Assembly: GCF_006337065.1 (NCBI RefSeq)
Contig: NZ_CP040872.1
Location: 2,046,001-2,110,000, forward strand
Origin: Agromyces laixinhei
GTDB lineage: Bacteria; Actinomycetota; Actinomycetes; Actinomycetales; Microbacteriaceae
Length of the DNA: 64,000 bases
Direction of reading: 5' to 3'
Part shown: positions 53,725 through 63,211 of the stretch, piece after piece
Numbering within the stretch: position 1 is the stretch's first letter
Layout of the letters: the number at the start of each line of letters is the position of its first letter
Translations under genes and position numbers: made by a program
The notes under the pieces: model-generated
The model's database searches: none
What the model was told of the DNA's origin: nothing
The model's input: the letters and a program-made list of their open reading frames with translations, nothing else

Positions 53725-54080
53725 GCGGTGCCGCGTTCGTCGTGGCGCGTCGAGCGGTCGTCGTCCCCGCCGTGCGCGGAATCCGCTGCGCCCGGTGAAT
53801 CAGCGACAGGGGGAGTGCGCCGAACAAGACCGCCCGGGCGCAGCACGTTACGCCGCCCGCCCGAGCCCTCCACGTTCGCGACCACGACGGCGAAGTACGG
53901 GAGGATGATCGCTCCGGCGGCGAGCACCGCCAGCCACCAACCCCTCGCGAACAGCATGCCGATGACGCAGAGCACACGGATCGACATCGCGATCGAGTAC
54001 TTGATCATGCGCGCCCGCCGCTCAGCCTCTGGCGAGGGCGGCAGCATGGTGATCGACTGCTGCTGCTTCATGGTGGTCAC
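53721..54080 (-). CDS. DUF3099 membrane protein
   Basis: A protein of 119 residues (116 from the inner ATG) with two membrane helices (IAMSIRVLCVIGMLFARGWW and LAVLAAGAIILPYFAVVVAN) and an acidic, disordered C-terminal tail. The N-terminus MKQQQSITMLPPSPEAERRARMIKYSIAMSIRV matches DUF3099, an actinobacterial family of unknown function. It is first in the DUF3099-small protein-SURF1 operon, suggesting a part in respiratory membrane biogenesis. Confidence 0.88.
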   Translation of the reverse strand: MTTMKQQQSITMLPPSPEAERRARMIKYSIAMSIRVLCVIGMLFARGWWLAVLAAGAIILPYFAVVVANVEGSGGRRNVLRPGGLVRRTPPVADSPGAADSAHGGDDDRSTRHDERGTA

Positions 54081-54156
54081 CGTGGTTCTTCGGCGCTCCT
54101 CTCCGTCAAGCCTACGTCCGCAGACGGGTGACGGATGCCTCGATTGCCCGAGCCTC

Positions 54157-54182
54157 TATGCTGAAACGGGCCGATCGGCCCG
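54157..54182 (+). promoter_or_regulatory. promoter -10 and palindrome upstream of the SDR gene
   Basis: A -10 TATGCT at 54157-54162 is followed by the perfect 16-bp palindrome CGGGCC-GATC-GGCCCG (54167-54182) near the transcription start, a possible operator or short hairpin. Confidence 0.5.
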
Positions 54183-54203
54183 ACGCCAGAAGGAGAAGTA
54201 CGC

Positions 54204-54914
54204 ATGACGACGAGCCGCACCGTTCTCGTGACCGGTGGCAACCGAGGCATCGGCTTCGCGATCGCCGGCGAGTTCATCGCCCAAGGGCACCGTGTCGCGG
54301 TCACCGCTCGTTCCGGCGAGGGACCAGAGGGCTCCCTCACGGTTCGGGCCGATGTGACCGACGCGGCATCCGTCGACGCGGCCTTCACCGAGATCGAGGC
54401 CGCACTCGGCGCGGTCGAGGTCGTCGTCGCCAATGCCGGCATCACGCGCGACACGCTGCTTCTGCGCATGAGCGAAGACGACTTCACGAGCGTCGTCGAC
54501 ACGAACCTCACCGGCGCGTTCCGTGTCGTCAAGCGCGCATCGAAGGGCATGCTGAAGGCACGCTTCGGCCGCATCGTGCTCATCTCGAGCGTCGTCGGCC
54601 TCTACGGTTCGGCCGGACAGGTCAACTACTCGGCGTCGAAGGCGGGGCTCGTCGGCATGGCCCGCTCGCTCACTCGCGAACTCGGGGCGCGCAACATCAC
54701 GGCCAACGTCGTGGCACCGGGGTTCATCGAGACCGACATGACCGGTGAACTGCCCGAGGCGCAGCAGGCCGAGTACAAGAGGAGCATTCCGCTCGCCCGC
54801 TTCGCCTCTCCCGCCGAGGTCGCGAAGGTCGTCACGTGGGTCGCGGGCGATGACGCCGGATACATCTCGGGCGCCGTCATCCCCGTCGACGGCGGACTCG
54901 GCATGGGGCACTGA
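54204..54914 (+). CDS. SDR family oxidoreductase, FabG-like (3-oxoacyl-ACP reductase)
   Basis: An NAD(P)-dependent reductase of 236 residues. The Rossmann motif TGGNRGIG is at residues 10-17, NAG at 77-79, Asn101, catalytic Ser128/129, Tyr142 and Lys146 (VNYSASKAG). The close of the protein (VVTWVAGDDAGYISGAVIPVDGGLGMGH) matches the FabG/MabA type of mycobacteria. AAGGAG precedes the ATG. No other fatty-acid gene is adjacent, so the exact substrate is not settled. Confidence 0.9.
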   Translation: MTTSRTVLVTGGNRGIGFAIAGEFIAQGHRVAVTARSGEGPEGSLTVRADVTDAASVDAAFTEIEAALGAVEVVVANAGITRDTLLLRMSEDDFTSVVDTNLTGAFRVVKRASKGMLKARFGRIVLISSVVGLYGSAGQVNYSASKAGLVGMARSLTRELGARNITANVVAPGFIETDMTGELPEAQQAEYKRSIPLARFASPAEVAKVVTWVAGDDAGYISGAVIPVDGGLGMGH

Positions 54915-54940
54915 GCGGGCGACGGGAGGCACGCCGCTGC

Positions 54941-55603
54941 TCAGCCGAGAAGGCCGAGCGCCGCGAGTACCGGCGACAGGTCTGGGCGGTCGATCGCCAC
55001 ATCCGCCTGCGCACGCACGATCGGCTTCGCGCAGAATGCGATGCCGAGTGCCGCACGGTCGAGCATCAGCAGGTCGTTCGCGCCGTCGCCCACGGCGACG
55101 GTGCGCTCGATCGGGATGCCGCCGGCCTCGGCCCACTCGACGAGCGCCGCTGACTTGGCGCTCGCGTCGACGATCGGGCCGTCGACGACCCCGGTGAGGC
55201 GGCCGTCGACGACCTCGAGCCGATTCGCCCGGCAGAAGTCGAGCCCGAGGTGTTCGGCGAGCGGGTCGAGCAGTTCGTGGAACCCGCCGGAGACCACACC
55301 GACTCGGCCGCCGGCGGCGTGAACACCGTCGATGAGCCGTTGCACGCCGGGCGTGGGGGTCATGCGCCCTCGCGCGGCGGCGAGGGCGTCGGCGTCGAGG
55401 CCGGCGAGCGTCGCCACGCGCTCGCGCAGGCTCTCGGCGAAGTCGAGCTCGCCGCGCATCGCGCGCTCGGTCACCGACGCGACGTGCTCGAGGCTGCCGG
55501 CCGCCTCGGCGAGCAGTTCGATCGCCTCCTCGCGGATCAGCGTCGAGTCGGCATCGAGCACCACGAGCGGGCCGCTCGCGCGGCCGGTGGTGCCGCTGCT
55601 CAC
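54941..55603 (-). CDS. serB: phosphoserine phosphatase
   Basis: Releases serine from phosphoserine. The 220-residue HAD protein has motif [11 protein letters not shown] (DxDST, about residues 15-24), the motif [14 protein letters not shown] and the motif III/IV block [13 protein letters not shown]. It lacks the N-terminal ACT domains of the longer enzymes. The start is the GTG at 55603 overlapping the glgC stop (GTGA), so serine and glycogen genes are cotranscribed. Confidence 0.92.
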   Translation of the reverse strand: MSSGTTGRASGPLVVLDADSTLIREEAIELLAEAAGSLEHVASVTERAMRGELDFAESLRERVATLAGLDADALAAARGRMTPTPGVQRLIDGVHAAGGRVGVVSGGFHELLDPLAEHLGLDFCRANRLEVVDGRLTGVVDGPIVDASAKSAALVEWAEAGGIPIERTVAVGDGANDLLMLDRAALGIAFCAKPIVRAQADVAIDRPDLSPVLAALGLLG

Positions 55604-56847
55604 GGGTTGGCCCGGACGCGCGATCCCTTGCCCACGACGGTGATGCCGCTCTCGGTCACGATGAAGCCGCGGGCGAGGTCTTCGGCGCGATCGACGCCGA
55701 TGCGGGCACCGGCGTCGACGACGACCTCCTTGTCGAGGATCGCCCGCCGCACGGTCGCACCGGCATCGATGCGCGCCCGATCGAAGAGGATCGAATCGGC
55801 CACGTGCGCGCCCGACCCGACCTTCGACCACGGTCCGATGACGCTGCGTTCGACGTGGGCGCCCGAGATGACCGAACCGAGCGAGACGATCGAGTCGATC
55901 AGGGTGCCGAGCGTGCCGCGCGCGTCACGCGTGAACTTCGCCGGGGGAGAGTTCAACTGCTGGCTGAAGATCGGCCACTCGCTGTTGTAGAGGTTGAACA
56001 CGGGCAGCACCGAGATGAGGTCCTGGTGCGCTTCGAAGAACGAATCGATCGTTCCGACATCGCGCCAGTAGTACCGATCGCGATCGGTCGAGCCCGGCAC
56101 GTCGTTGCGCTGCAGGTCGTAGACACCGGCGGTGCCCTCGGCCACGAACGCCGGAATGATGTCGCCGCCCATGTCGTGGCTCGAGTCGGTGCGTTCACCG
56201 TCGCGAAGCACGGCATCGATGAGCGCATCGGCGTTGAAGACGTAGTTGCCCATCGAGGCGAGCACCTCGTTCGGCGAATCGGGGAGTCCGACCGGGTCGG
56301 TGGGCTTCTCGAGGAATCGGTGGATGCGGCCCGGGTCGTCGGGGTCGACCTCGATGACACCGAACTGATCGGCCAGACCGATCGGCTGCCTGATCGCGGC
56401 GACCGTCGCGGCGGCACCCGAATCGATGTGCGCCTGGATCATCTGGCCGAAGTCCATGCGGTACACGTGGTCGGCGCCCACGACGACGATGATGTCGGGC
56501 TGCTCGTCGTAGATGAGGTTGAGGCTCTGCAGGATCGCGTCGGCGGAACCCGAGAACCAGCGCTTGCCGAGGCGTTGCTGCGCGGGCACCGAGGCGATGT
56601 AGGAGTTCAGGAGGCCGTTCATGCGCCATGTCTGCGAGACGTGGCGGTCGAGGCTGTGCGACTTGTACTGCGTCAGCACGACGATCTGCCGGAGGCCGGA
56701 GTTCAGCAGATTCGAGAGTGCGAAGTCGATCAGGCGGTACTGCCCGCCGAAGGGCACCGCGGGCTTCGCACGGTCCTCAGTCAATGGCATGAGTCGTTTG
56801 CCCTCGCCGCCTGCGAGGACGATGCCGAAAATCTTGCGCGTCAACAT
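55600..56847 (-). CDS. glgC: glucose-1-phosphate adenylyltransferase
   Basis: Makes ADP-glucose for glycogen and related glucans. The 415-residue protein has the nucleotide-binding start [28 protein letters not shown], the [16 protein letters not shown] active-site block and the C-terminal left-handed beta-helix. The ATG at 56847 is chosen because a minus-strand -10 TATGGT (56854-56859) ends 6 nt before it (leaderless), and the extra upstream codons are not conserved. It is divergent from glgA and cotranslated with serB. Confidence 0.96.
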   Translation of the reverse strand: MLTRKIFGIVLAGGEGKRLMPLTEDRAKPAVPFGGQYRLIDFALSNLLNSGLRQIVVLTQYKSHSLDRHVSQTWRMNGLLNSYIASVPAQQRLGKRWFSGSADAILQSLNLIYDEQPDIIVVVGADHVYRMDFGQMIQAHIDSGAAATVAAIRQPIGLADQFGVIEVDPDDPGRIHRFLEKPTDPVGLPDSPNEVLASMGNYVFNADALIDAVLRDGERTDSSHDMGGDIIPAFVAEGTAGVYDLQRNDVPGSTDRDRYYWRDVGTIDSFFEAHQDLISVLPVFNLYNSEWPIFSQQLNSPPAKFTRDARGTLGTLIDSIVSLGSVISGAHVERSVIGPWSKVGSGAHVADSILFDRARIDAGATVRRAILDKEVVVDAGARIGVDRAEDLARGFIVTESGITVVGKGSRVRANP

Positions 56848-56928
56848 GACCCAACCATAACCAGCACGAAGCATCGGCGCCGCCGAAACGTCGGGGCATT
56901 ACGAATGCCGCTGCGATACCTTTGCAGC

Positions 56929-58116
56929 ATGCGAGTCGATCTGCTCACCCGCGAGTATCCACCCGAGGTCTACGGGGGCGCCGGCGTGCACGTCGCCGAG
57001 TTGGTACGGGCGCTGCGTACCGGCATCGACGTGCAGGTGCGATGCTTCGGCGCGCCGCGTAGCGAGGCCGGGACCGTCGGGTACCCGACGCCGCCGGAGT
57101 TCGACGCGGCGAACCCGGCGCTCGGCACGATGGGGGTCGATCTGCTCATGGCCGGCGACACGGCCGGCGCCGATCTCGTGCATTCGCACACCTGGTACGC
57201 GAACTTCGCCGGGTTCACTGCGAAGCGCCTGCACGGGATGCCGCACGTGGTCTCTGCGCACAGCCTCGAGCCGTTGCGGCCTTGGAAGGCCGAACAGCTC
57301 GGCGGTGGGTACCGGCTGTCATCGTGGGTCGAGCGAGCCGCGTTCGAAGACGCCGATGCGGTCATCGCGGTGAGCGACGGCATGCGCCGCGACATCCTTC
57401 GTTCGTATCCCGCCATCGACCCGGCGAAGGTGGAGGTCGTCTACAACGGCATCGACCTCGAGCACTGGGCTCCGCGTGACGACCCCGATGCGGTGCGGGC
57501 GCTCGGCGTCGACCCCGATCGACCGTCGATCGTCTTCGTGGGTCGCATCACCCGGCAGAAGGGGCTGCCGTACTTGCTTCGCGCAGCGCGCCTGCTGCCC
57601 GAAGACGTGCAACTCGTGCTGTGCGCCGGCGCACCCGACACCGAGGAGATCATGGCGGAGGTCACGTTCCTCGTCGAGGAGCTGAGCGCCGAACGCAGCG
57701 GAGTCGTCTGGATCGACCGGCACCTGCCGCGCGCCGAGCTCTCCGCGCTGCTCACGGCGGCGACGACGTTCGTCTGCCCCTCGGTCTATGAGCCGCTCGG
57801 CATCGTGAACCTCGAGGCGATGGCGTGCGGTGCCCCGGTGGTCGGCACCGCGACGGGCGGCATCCCCGAGGTCGTCGCCGATGGCGTCACCGGAGTGCTC
57901 GTGCCGATCGAGCAGCTCGACGACGGTACCGGCACGCCCGTCGACCCCGATCGATTCGTCGCCGATCTCGCCGCCGCGCTCACCGCAGTCGTGAGCGACC
58001 CCGTGCGCGCCGCAGAGATGGGCGCGGCCGGTCGACGCCGTGCGGAGGCCGAGTTCGGCTGGGCGGCGATCGCCGATCGCACGCTCGAGTTGTACCGTCG
58101 AGTGCTCGCCCGCTGA
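56929..58116 (+). CDS. glgA: glycogen synthase, actinobacterial GT4 type (GlgA/GlgM)
   Basis: Uses ADP-glucose from GlgC. The 395-residue GT4 protein begins MRVDLLTREYPPEVYGGAGVHVAELVRAL, has HTWYANFAG and the C-terminal E-x7-E motif EPLGIVNLEAMACG. This is the form called glgA in actinobacteria; the mycobacterial counterpart was shown to be a maltose-1-phosphate synthase (GlgM), so that activity is quite possible here. A TACCTT hexamer at 56917-56922 lies 6 nt before the ATG (leaderless). It shares an 81-bp divergent promoter region with glgC. Confidence 0.93.
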   Translation: MRVDLLTREYPPEVYGGAGVHVAELVRALRTGIDVQVRCFGAPRSEAGTVGYPTPPEFDAANPALGTMGVDLLMAGDTAGADLVHSHTWYANFAGFTAKRLHGMPHVVSAHSLEPLRPWKAEQLGGGYRLSSWVERAAFEDADAVIAVSDGMRRDILRSYPAIDPAKVEVVYNGIDLEHWAPRDDPDAVRALGVDPDRPSIVFVGRITRQKGLPYLLRAARLLPEDVQLVLCAGAPDTEEIMAEVTFLVEELSAERSGVVWIDRHLPRAELSALLTAATTFVCPSVYEPLGIVNLEAMACGAPVVGTATGGIPEVVADGVTGVLVPIEQLDDGTGTPVDPDRFVADLAAALTAVVSDPVRAAEMGAAGRRRAEAEFGWAAIADRTLELYRRVLAR

Positions 58117-58184
58117 CGTTCGGCGACGTGCTCGGCGCCTGGTGTGCGCCGAACGACCCCCGCGCTGCCGATAGCATTGGACGT

Positions 58185-58970
58185 ATGGCGAGCACGGTTC
58201 TGCAGTTCCACGATGTGTCGGTGGTCCGCGATGGCAACACGATCCTCGACTCCGTCGAATGGAGCGTCGACTCCGATGAGCGCTGGGTCATCCTCGGGCC
58301 CAATGGCGCGGGCAAGACGACGCTGCTGCAGATCGCCGCGGCGGCGATGCACCCGAGTTCGGGTACCGCCGAGGTGCTGCAGGAGTCGCTCGGCAAGGTC
58401 GACGTCTTCGAGTTGCGTCCCATGATCGGCTTCGCCTCGACGGCGATGGCCCGCAAGATCCCGCGCAACGAGACGGTCATCGACGTGGTGCTCACTGCCG
58501 CATACTCGGTCACCGGCCGCTGGAACGAGGAGTACGAGGCGATCGACCTGCGCCGGGCGCAGCGCGTGCTCTCCGAGTGGGGCCTCGACGGCTTCGCCGA
58601 CCGCCGCTTCGGCAGCCTCTCCGACGGCGAGCAGAAGCGCGTGCAGATCGCCCGCTCCGTCATGACCGATCCCGAGCTGTTGCTGCTCGACGAGCCCGCC
58701 GCGAGCCTCGACCTCGGCGCTCGCGAAGAGCTCGTCGCGCTGCTCGGCGGCTATGCCGCATCGTCGGCATCTCCCGCGATCGTGATGGTCACGCACCACG
58801 TCGAAGAGATCCCCGTCGGCTTCACGCACGCGATGCTGTTGCAGAAGGGCGGCATCGTGACGGCAGGGCCACTTGCGGAATCGCTGACCGCTGAGAATCT
58901 CTCCAAGACGTTCGGCATGTCGATCGAACTGACCGAGACCGACGGTCGATACGCGGCCCGCGCCGTGTGA
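58185..58970 (+). CDS. ABC transporter ATP-binding protein (unknown partner)
   Basis: A 261-residue ATPase: Walker A GPNGAGKTT (about residues 37-45), signature LSDGEQKRVQIARS, Walker B LLLLDEPAASLDLG and a switch histidine (VTHHVEEIP). No permease gene lies next to it; the sequence type resembles stand-alone actinobacterial ATPases of the ModF/molybdate-like group. A TAGCAT -10 at 58172-58177 lies 7 nt before the ATG (leaderless). Its partner cannot be inferred. Confidence 0.88.
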   Translation: MASTVLQFHDVSVVRDGNTILDSVEWSVDSDERWVILGPNGAGKTTLLQIAAAAMHPSSGTAEVLQESLGKVDVFELRPMIGFASTAMARKIPRNETVIDVVLTAAYSVTGRWNEEYEAIDLRRAQRVLSEWGLDGFADRRFGSLSDGEQKRVQIARSVMTDPELLLLDEPAASLDLGAREELVALLGGYAASSASPAIVMVTHHVEEIPVGFTHAMLLQKGGIVTAGPLAESLTAENLSKTFGMSIELTETDGRYAARAV

Positions 58971-58993
58971 CGGTGCGCGGCCGTCGGTTCTGC

Positions 58994-58999
58994 TAAGAT
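58994..58999 (+). promoter_or_regulatory. -10 element of the L31 gene
   Basis: TAAGAT at 58994-58999, with a leader of about 90 nt before the ATG at 59097. The leader contains a TGGCCC/GGGCCA hairpin at 59007-59020. No Zur-like palindrome is seen. Confidence 0.5.
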
Positions 59000-59096
59000 C
59001 GATAGCTGGCCCGTGGGCCAACCTTTTCCTGCGTGCGCGCAGGCCTTTCGAATCCACCGTCCGTTGCTACACCAGCTGAAATCCAAGGAAGTCTCC

Positions 59097-59345
59097 ATGA
59101 AGACCGACATCCACCCCGAGTACAACGCCATCGTCTTCCGCGACCTCGCTTCGGGCGCCACGTTCCTCACCCGCTCGACGGCGACGAGCGACAAGACGAT
59201 CGAGCTCGACGGTGAGACCTACCCGGTCATCGATGTCGAGATCTCGTCGGAGTCGCACCCGTTCTACACGGGCAAGCAGCGCATCATGGACTCGGCCGGC
59301 CGCGTCGAGAAGTTCAACCAGCGCTTCAAGAACTTCGGCGCCTGA
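59097..59345 (+). CDS. rpmE2: 50S ribosomal protein L31 type B
   Basis: An 82-residue ribosomal protein: [62 protein letters not shown]. It lacks the CxxC zinc ligands of type A, so it is the zinc-independent form. AAGGAAG precedes the ATG. A clear terminator follows at 59359-59389, so the gene is monocistronic. Confidence 0.95.
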   Translation: MKTDIHPEYNAIVFRDLASGATFLTRSTATSDKTIELDGETYPVIDVEISSESHPFYTGKQRIMDSAGRVEKFNQRFKNFGA

Positions 59346-59358
59346 GCACTGCCGCACG

Positions 59359-59389
59359 AGAAGAGCCCCGCCGTCGGCGGGGCTCTTCT
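59359..59389 (+). terminator. rho-independent terminator after L31
   Basis: A perfect 14-bp stem, AGAAGAGCCCCGCC/GGCGGGGCTCTTCT, with a GTC loop. Its symmetrical A/T-rich base makes it usable on both strands, as the next gene is convergent. Confidence 0.85.
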
Positions 59390-59429
59390 GCGTCTCGCAG
59401 GGCGAGACGCCGCCCTGACGGTGGCCGGT

Positions 59430-60128
59430 TCAGCGCACCGGCCAAGCGCCCGACGTCGTGAACTCGGGCTCTCCGTTCTTGCGGCGCCACGCCTGGTAGC
59501 TCTCGGCCTGCTCGCGGCTCCAGTCGACCTGACGGGCATGCAGCTCGGCGACGGCGGTCGCGGCGAGCTGAGGATACGCGCGGGCGATGGCCTGGGCGAC
59601 TCTGCCCGCTGCCACGGCGTCGGCGCCGGCGTCGTGGGCGTCGTCGAGCACGACCTCGTAGTGTTCGGCGGCCGCAGACAGCGTGCGCTTTCCGCGGCGA
59701 TACTTGTCGACGGCCTTGTCGATGACGAGCGGGTCGATGACCGCACCGGGGGCGGGCAGGGGAGCGAGGCCGTAGCGCGCCGCCTCGCGGTCGAGGATCG
59801 TGAGGTCGTAGGCGGCGTTGTACGCGACGATCGGCAGGCCCCGCGCCGCGGCATCCGTCACAGCGCCGATGATCTCGGCGACCGCGCCGGGAGCCGCCTG
59901 CCCTTCGAGGCGAGCGCGCTCGGTGCTGACACCGTGGATGAGCGACGCGGCGGTCGGGATCTCGACCCCTGGATCGACGAGCCACTCGCGCTGCTCGAGC
60001 ACCTCGCCCGAGGCGCCGAGCACGCCGACGTGCGCGGTGACGATGCGGCACGTGTCGACGTCGATGCCCGTCGTCTCGAGGTCGAAGACGGCGAGGGTAT
60101 CGGCCCAGCGGGCTCCCAGAAGATCCAT
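59430..60128 (-). CDS. 3'-5' exonuclease, DnaQ/DEDDh family
   Basis: A 232-residue exonuclease. The DEDDh residues are visible: FDLETTGID (ExoI, D and E), YNAAYDLTILD (ExoII), and HDAGADAVAA (ExoIII, H and D), with LIHGVS between. It is the stand-alone form annotated as polymerase III epsilon-like; its cellular substrate is not known. A minus-strand -10 TAGCCT (60135-60140) lies 6 nt before the ATG (leaderless). Confidence 0.92.
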   Translation of the reverse strand: MDLLGARWADTLAVFDLETTGIDVDTCRIVTAHVGVLGASGEVLEQREWLVDPGVEIPTAASLIHGVSTERARLEGQAAPGAVAEIIGAVTDAAARGLPIVAYNAAYDLTILDREAARYGLAPLPAPGAVIDPLVIDKAVDKYRRGKRTLSAAAEHYEVVLDDAHDAGADAVAAGRVAQAIARAYPQLAATAVAELHARQVDWSREQAESYQAWRRKNGEPEFTTSGAWPVR

Positions 60129-60245
60129 GCCGTCAGGCTATGTTCGGCCACCGTCATCGAGGCCGTGCGGAGGCGCGTGTCGGCGGCATCCACGAGTCGT
60201 CGCTCCTCCACAGGGAACAGGAGCGGCCCAGCGACGCGCCATAGA

Positions 60246-61148
60246 ATGGCGAGGATGATCACCTCTCCCTACGCCGAGCAGCTCGCTCGCATCCCCGTGC
60301 GAGCGCACCGCATCGACGTCGACGGCACCGAGACCGCCTGGTGGGAGTACGGCGAAGCGGATGCCCCGGTGCTCGTGCTCGTGCACGGCTTCCGCGGTGA
60401 CCACCACGGCCTCGAACCCGTCGTCGCCCAGTTGCCCGGGTTCCGCATCATTTCGCCCGACCTCCCGGGATTCGGTGAATCGGCGACCTTCTCGTCTCGC
60501 CCGCACGACATCGAGGCCTACGCCGCCTGGCTCGTCGCGTTCATCGACGCCGTCGGCATCACCGGCCCCTACGCCCTGCTCGGCCACTCGTTCGGCTCGA
60601 TCATCTCCGCGGCCGCCGTCGCCGGGGGGCTCTCTCCTGAGCGCCTCGTGCTCGTCAACCCGATCGGCGCTCCGGCCCTCGAGGGTCCGCGCGGCGTCAT
60701 GACCCGCCTCGCCGTGCTGTACTACCGCACCGCCGCCGCGTTGCCCGAGCGTGCGGGTTTCGCCCTCCTGCGAAACGGCGCCATCGTGCGGGTCATGAGC
60801 GTGACGATGGCCAAGACCCGTTCGAAGTCGCTCCGCCGTTTCATCCACGACCAGCACGCCCGCTACTTCTCGGCGTTCGGCGACCGCGACGCCGTGCTCG
60901 AGGCGTTCCGGGCCTCCGTCAGCAACGACGTGAGCCAGTTCGCCGCCGACATCGCGGTGCCGACGCTCCTCGTCGCCGCCGAGCGCGACGACGTCACGCC
61001 GCTCACTGCACAGCACCGACTCGTCACGCTCTTCCCCGACGCGACGCTCGAGGTGATCCCCGAGGTCGGTCACCTCATCCACTACGAGACGCCCGGTGAC
61101 GCCGCCTCGCGCATCCTGAGGTTCCTCGGCGCCGGGGCGCGCGCGTGA
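60246..61148 (+). CDS. alpha/beta-fold hydrolase
   Basis: A hydrolase of about 300 residues. The nucleophile elbow is GHSFGS (Ser near residue 117), the oxyanion motif HGF is near residue 42, and the acid and histidine lie in AAERDDVTPL and EVGHLIHYE. The second ATG at 60255 (MITSPYAEQL) is a good alternative start, since a TAGAAT -10 at 60242-60247 lies 7 nt before it. The stop overlaps the glycosyltransferase gene as GTGA. The substrate is unknown. Confidence 0.88.
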   Translation: MARMITSPYAEQLARIPVRAHRIDVDGTETAWWEYGEADAPVLVLVHGFRGDHHGLEPVVAQLPGFRIISPDLPGFGESATFSSRPHDIEAYAAWLVAFIDAVGITGPYALLGHSFGSIISAAAVAGGLSPERLVLVNPIGAPALEGPRGVMTRLAVLYYRTAAALPERAGFALLRNGAIVRVMSVTMAKTRSKSLRRFIHDQHARYFSAFGDRDAVLEAFRASVSNDVSQFAADIAVPTLLVAAERDDVTPLTAQHRLVTLFPDATLEVIPEVGHLIHYETPGDAASRILRFLGAGARA

Positions 61149-62242
61149 GGATCGTCGTCGACTGCCGCTACACCCGCATCGGGCAGCACGACGGCATCAG
61201 CCGGTTCACGGCGGGCATCGTGACCGAGCTCGGAAGGCGGCATCCGCTCACCATGCTCGTGAGCGACCATCGTCAGCTCGACATGCTGCCCGAGCTGCCG
61301 TGGCAGCTCGTGAGCTCGCCGACGAGCATCCGCGAGCCGCTCGTTGCACGTCAGGTCAGGAAGCTGCGCCCCGACGTCGTCTTCACGCCGATGCAGACGA
61401 TGGGGTCGTGGGGCCGCGACTACAAGCTGCTGCTGACCCTGCACGACCTGATCTACTACGAGAACCGCACGCCGCCGCGCGACCTGCCGGCCCCCGTTCG
61501 GCTCCTGTGGCGCCTCTACCACCTCGCCTGGTGGCCGCAGCGCATGCTGCTGAACCGTGCCGACCAGGTCGTGACGGTCTCCGAGACGACGGCAGGGCTC
61601 ATCCACGAGCACCACCTCACCGATCGGCCCGTCACCGTCGTGCCGAACGCGGCCGATGACCTCGGCGCTCCGGCGCTGCCGCGCACGCGTCCAGTGGGCC
61701 ACCGGCTCGTCTACATGGGCTCGTACATGCCCTACAAGAACGTCGACACGCTCGTGCGCGCCGTTGCGGCACTGCCCGACCACGAGCTGCACCTGCTGAG
61801 CCGAATCAGCGACGGCGAGCGGACCCGGTTGACCCGTCTCGCACCGCAGGCCCGGCTCGTCTTCCACAACGGTGTGACGGATGCCGCGTACGCCGAGTTG
61901 CTCTCGAATGCGACCGCACTCGTGCACGCCTCGAAGGCCGAGGGTTTCGGCATCCCGCTCGTCGAGGCGATGCGCCTCGGCACGCCATCCGTCGTCAGCG
62001 ACATACCGATCTTCCGCGAGATCGGCGGTGATGCCGCCGTCTACTTCGACCCCGACAACCCCGAATCGCTCGTCGCCGCCCTGTGGTCGCTCGAGCGCCA
62101 GGGGGAGTGGGAACGGCGCTCGGAGGCATCCGTCGGCGTCGCCGCCCGCTACAACTGGGCGGCGTCGGCTGAGCGACTGCTCGCGCTCATGCAGTCGACG
62201 GTGGTCGGCACTGGGCGACGCCGTCGACGTCGCGCCGGCTGA
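61145..62242 (+). CDS. GT4 family glycosyltransferase
   Basis: A 365-residue glycosyltransferase, starting MRIVVDCRYTRIGQHDGISRFTAGIVTEL. The donor-binding half has YMGSYMPYKNVDTLVRAV and the E-x7-E motif KAEGFGIPLVEAMRLGTPSVVSD. The basic C-terminus (RRRRRRAG) suggests membrane or nucleic-acid contact. The start is a GTG at 61145 in a GTGA overlap with the hydrolase gene, so the pair may act together on a glycolipid or cell-surface glycan. Confidence 0.9.
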   Translation: MRIVVDCRYTRIGQHDGISRFTAGIVTELGRRHPLTMLVSDHRQLDMLPELPWQLVSSPTSIREPLVARQVRKLRPDVVFTPMQTMGSWGRDYKLLLTLHDLIYYENRTPPRDLPAPVRLLWRLYHLAWWPQRMLLNRADQVVTVSETTAGLIHEHHLTDRPVTVVPNAADDLGAPALPRTRPVGHRLVYMGSYMPYKNVDTLVRAVAALPDHELHLLSRISDGERTRLTRLAPQARLVFHNGVTDAAYAELLSNATALVHASKAEGFGIPLVEAMRLGTPSVVSDIPIFREIGGDAAVYFDPDNPESLVAALWSLERQGEWERRSEASVGVAARYNWAASAERLLALMQSTVVGTGRRRRRRAG

Positions 62243-62275
62243 GACGCGATTCCCGGGCTCAGCCGGTCGCTGTGG

Positions 62276-63122
62276 TCAGGAATCGAGCGCGGTGACGATG
62301 GCTGCGAGCGTCTCGCTCGCTCCGGCCTCGATCTTGACCGCCGCCCGGACGTCGCCCTTGGTGACGCCGCGATTGACCACGATGATCGGCAGGCGCTTGC
62401 GTCGAGCCTGCTCGATGAGCCGCATGCCCGAGTTCACGACGAGCGACGAGCCGGCCACGAGCAGAACGTCGGCGCCCCTGCACGAGCGAGGCGGCCGCCT
62501 GGAAGACGTCGGCGGGCACGAACTCGCCGAAGAAGACCACGTCGGGCTTCAGGATGCCGCCGCAGACGGTGCACGCAGGAATCACCATGGCGTCGACGTC
62601 GTCGACCTCGACATCGCCGTCGGGTGCCGGCCGGATCGCCGTCTCGAGGTCGATCTCGGGGTTCAGCGTCTCGAGCCGTGCAGCGATCGCCTGACGGGCG
62701 AAGCGCTGGCCGCAGGTGAGGCACAGCACACGGTCCATGCTGCCGTGGAGTTCGATGACGTGCTGATTCCCGGCGCGCCGGTGCAGGCCGTCGACGTTCT
62801 GCGTGATGACGCCGTTGACGTGGCCGCGCGCTTCGAGTTCGGCGAGGGCGAGGTGGCCGCGGTTGGGCGCCGCGCTCGCGAAGTTGCGCCACCCGAGGTG
62901 GCTGCCCGCCCAGTAGCGCTTGCGCGCCCGTTCCGACGCGAGAAAGGACTGGACCGTCATCGGCGTGCGCACGGGAGCACCTTCGCCGCGGTAGTCGGGG
63001 ATGCCGGAATCGGTGCTGACCCCGGCACCGGTGAGCACCGCGATGCGGGTGCCGCGGAGCAGCTCGATCGCCTCGGCGAGCCGCGGTTCGGCCGCGACCG
63101 GCGCCTCGATGCCAGTGCTCAA
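62276..63122 (-). pseudogene. Sir2 family NAD-dependent deacylase, frameshifted near the 3' end
   Basis: A sirtuin of about 280 residues in two frames. The first 215 or so are intact: LTGAGVSTDSGIPDYRG, TQNVDGLH with catalytic His in ELHGS, and two zinc Cys pairs (CLTCG, CTVCGG). At a GGGG run on the coding strand (+ strand CCCC 62475-62478) one extra base shifts the frame; the expected end GADVLLVAGSSLVVNSGMRL...IIVVNRG is found in the other frame, ending at 62276. Without it the NAD-binding C-terminus is lost. The start is TTG at 63122 with GGGAGG 5 bp upstream. A real lesion or a base-calling error in the short run are both possible. Confidence 0.85.
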
Positions 63123-63211
63123 GCGGGCCTCCCTTCGACGATGATCCGAGTCTAGACGGGTCCGTTTTCCGGATTGTTTCGTGCACTGGCAGGCTTGGGG
63201 TGAGGAGACTG

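Noticed and set aside
55804..56928. Upstream extension of the glgA frame
   Set aside because: It is antisense to glgC; the GT4 N-terminus starts at 56929 right after a -10 hexamer.
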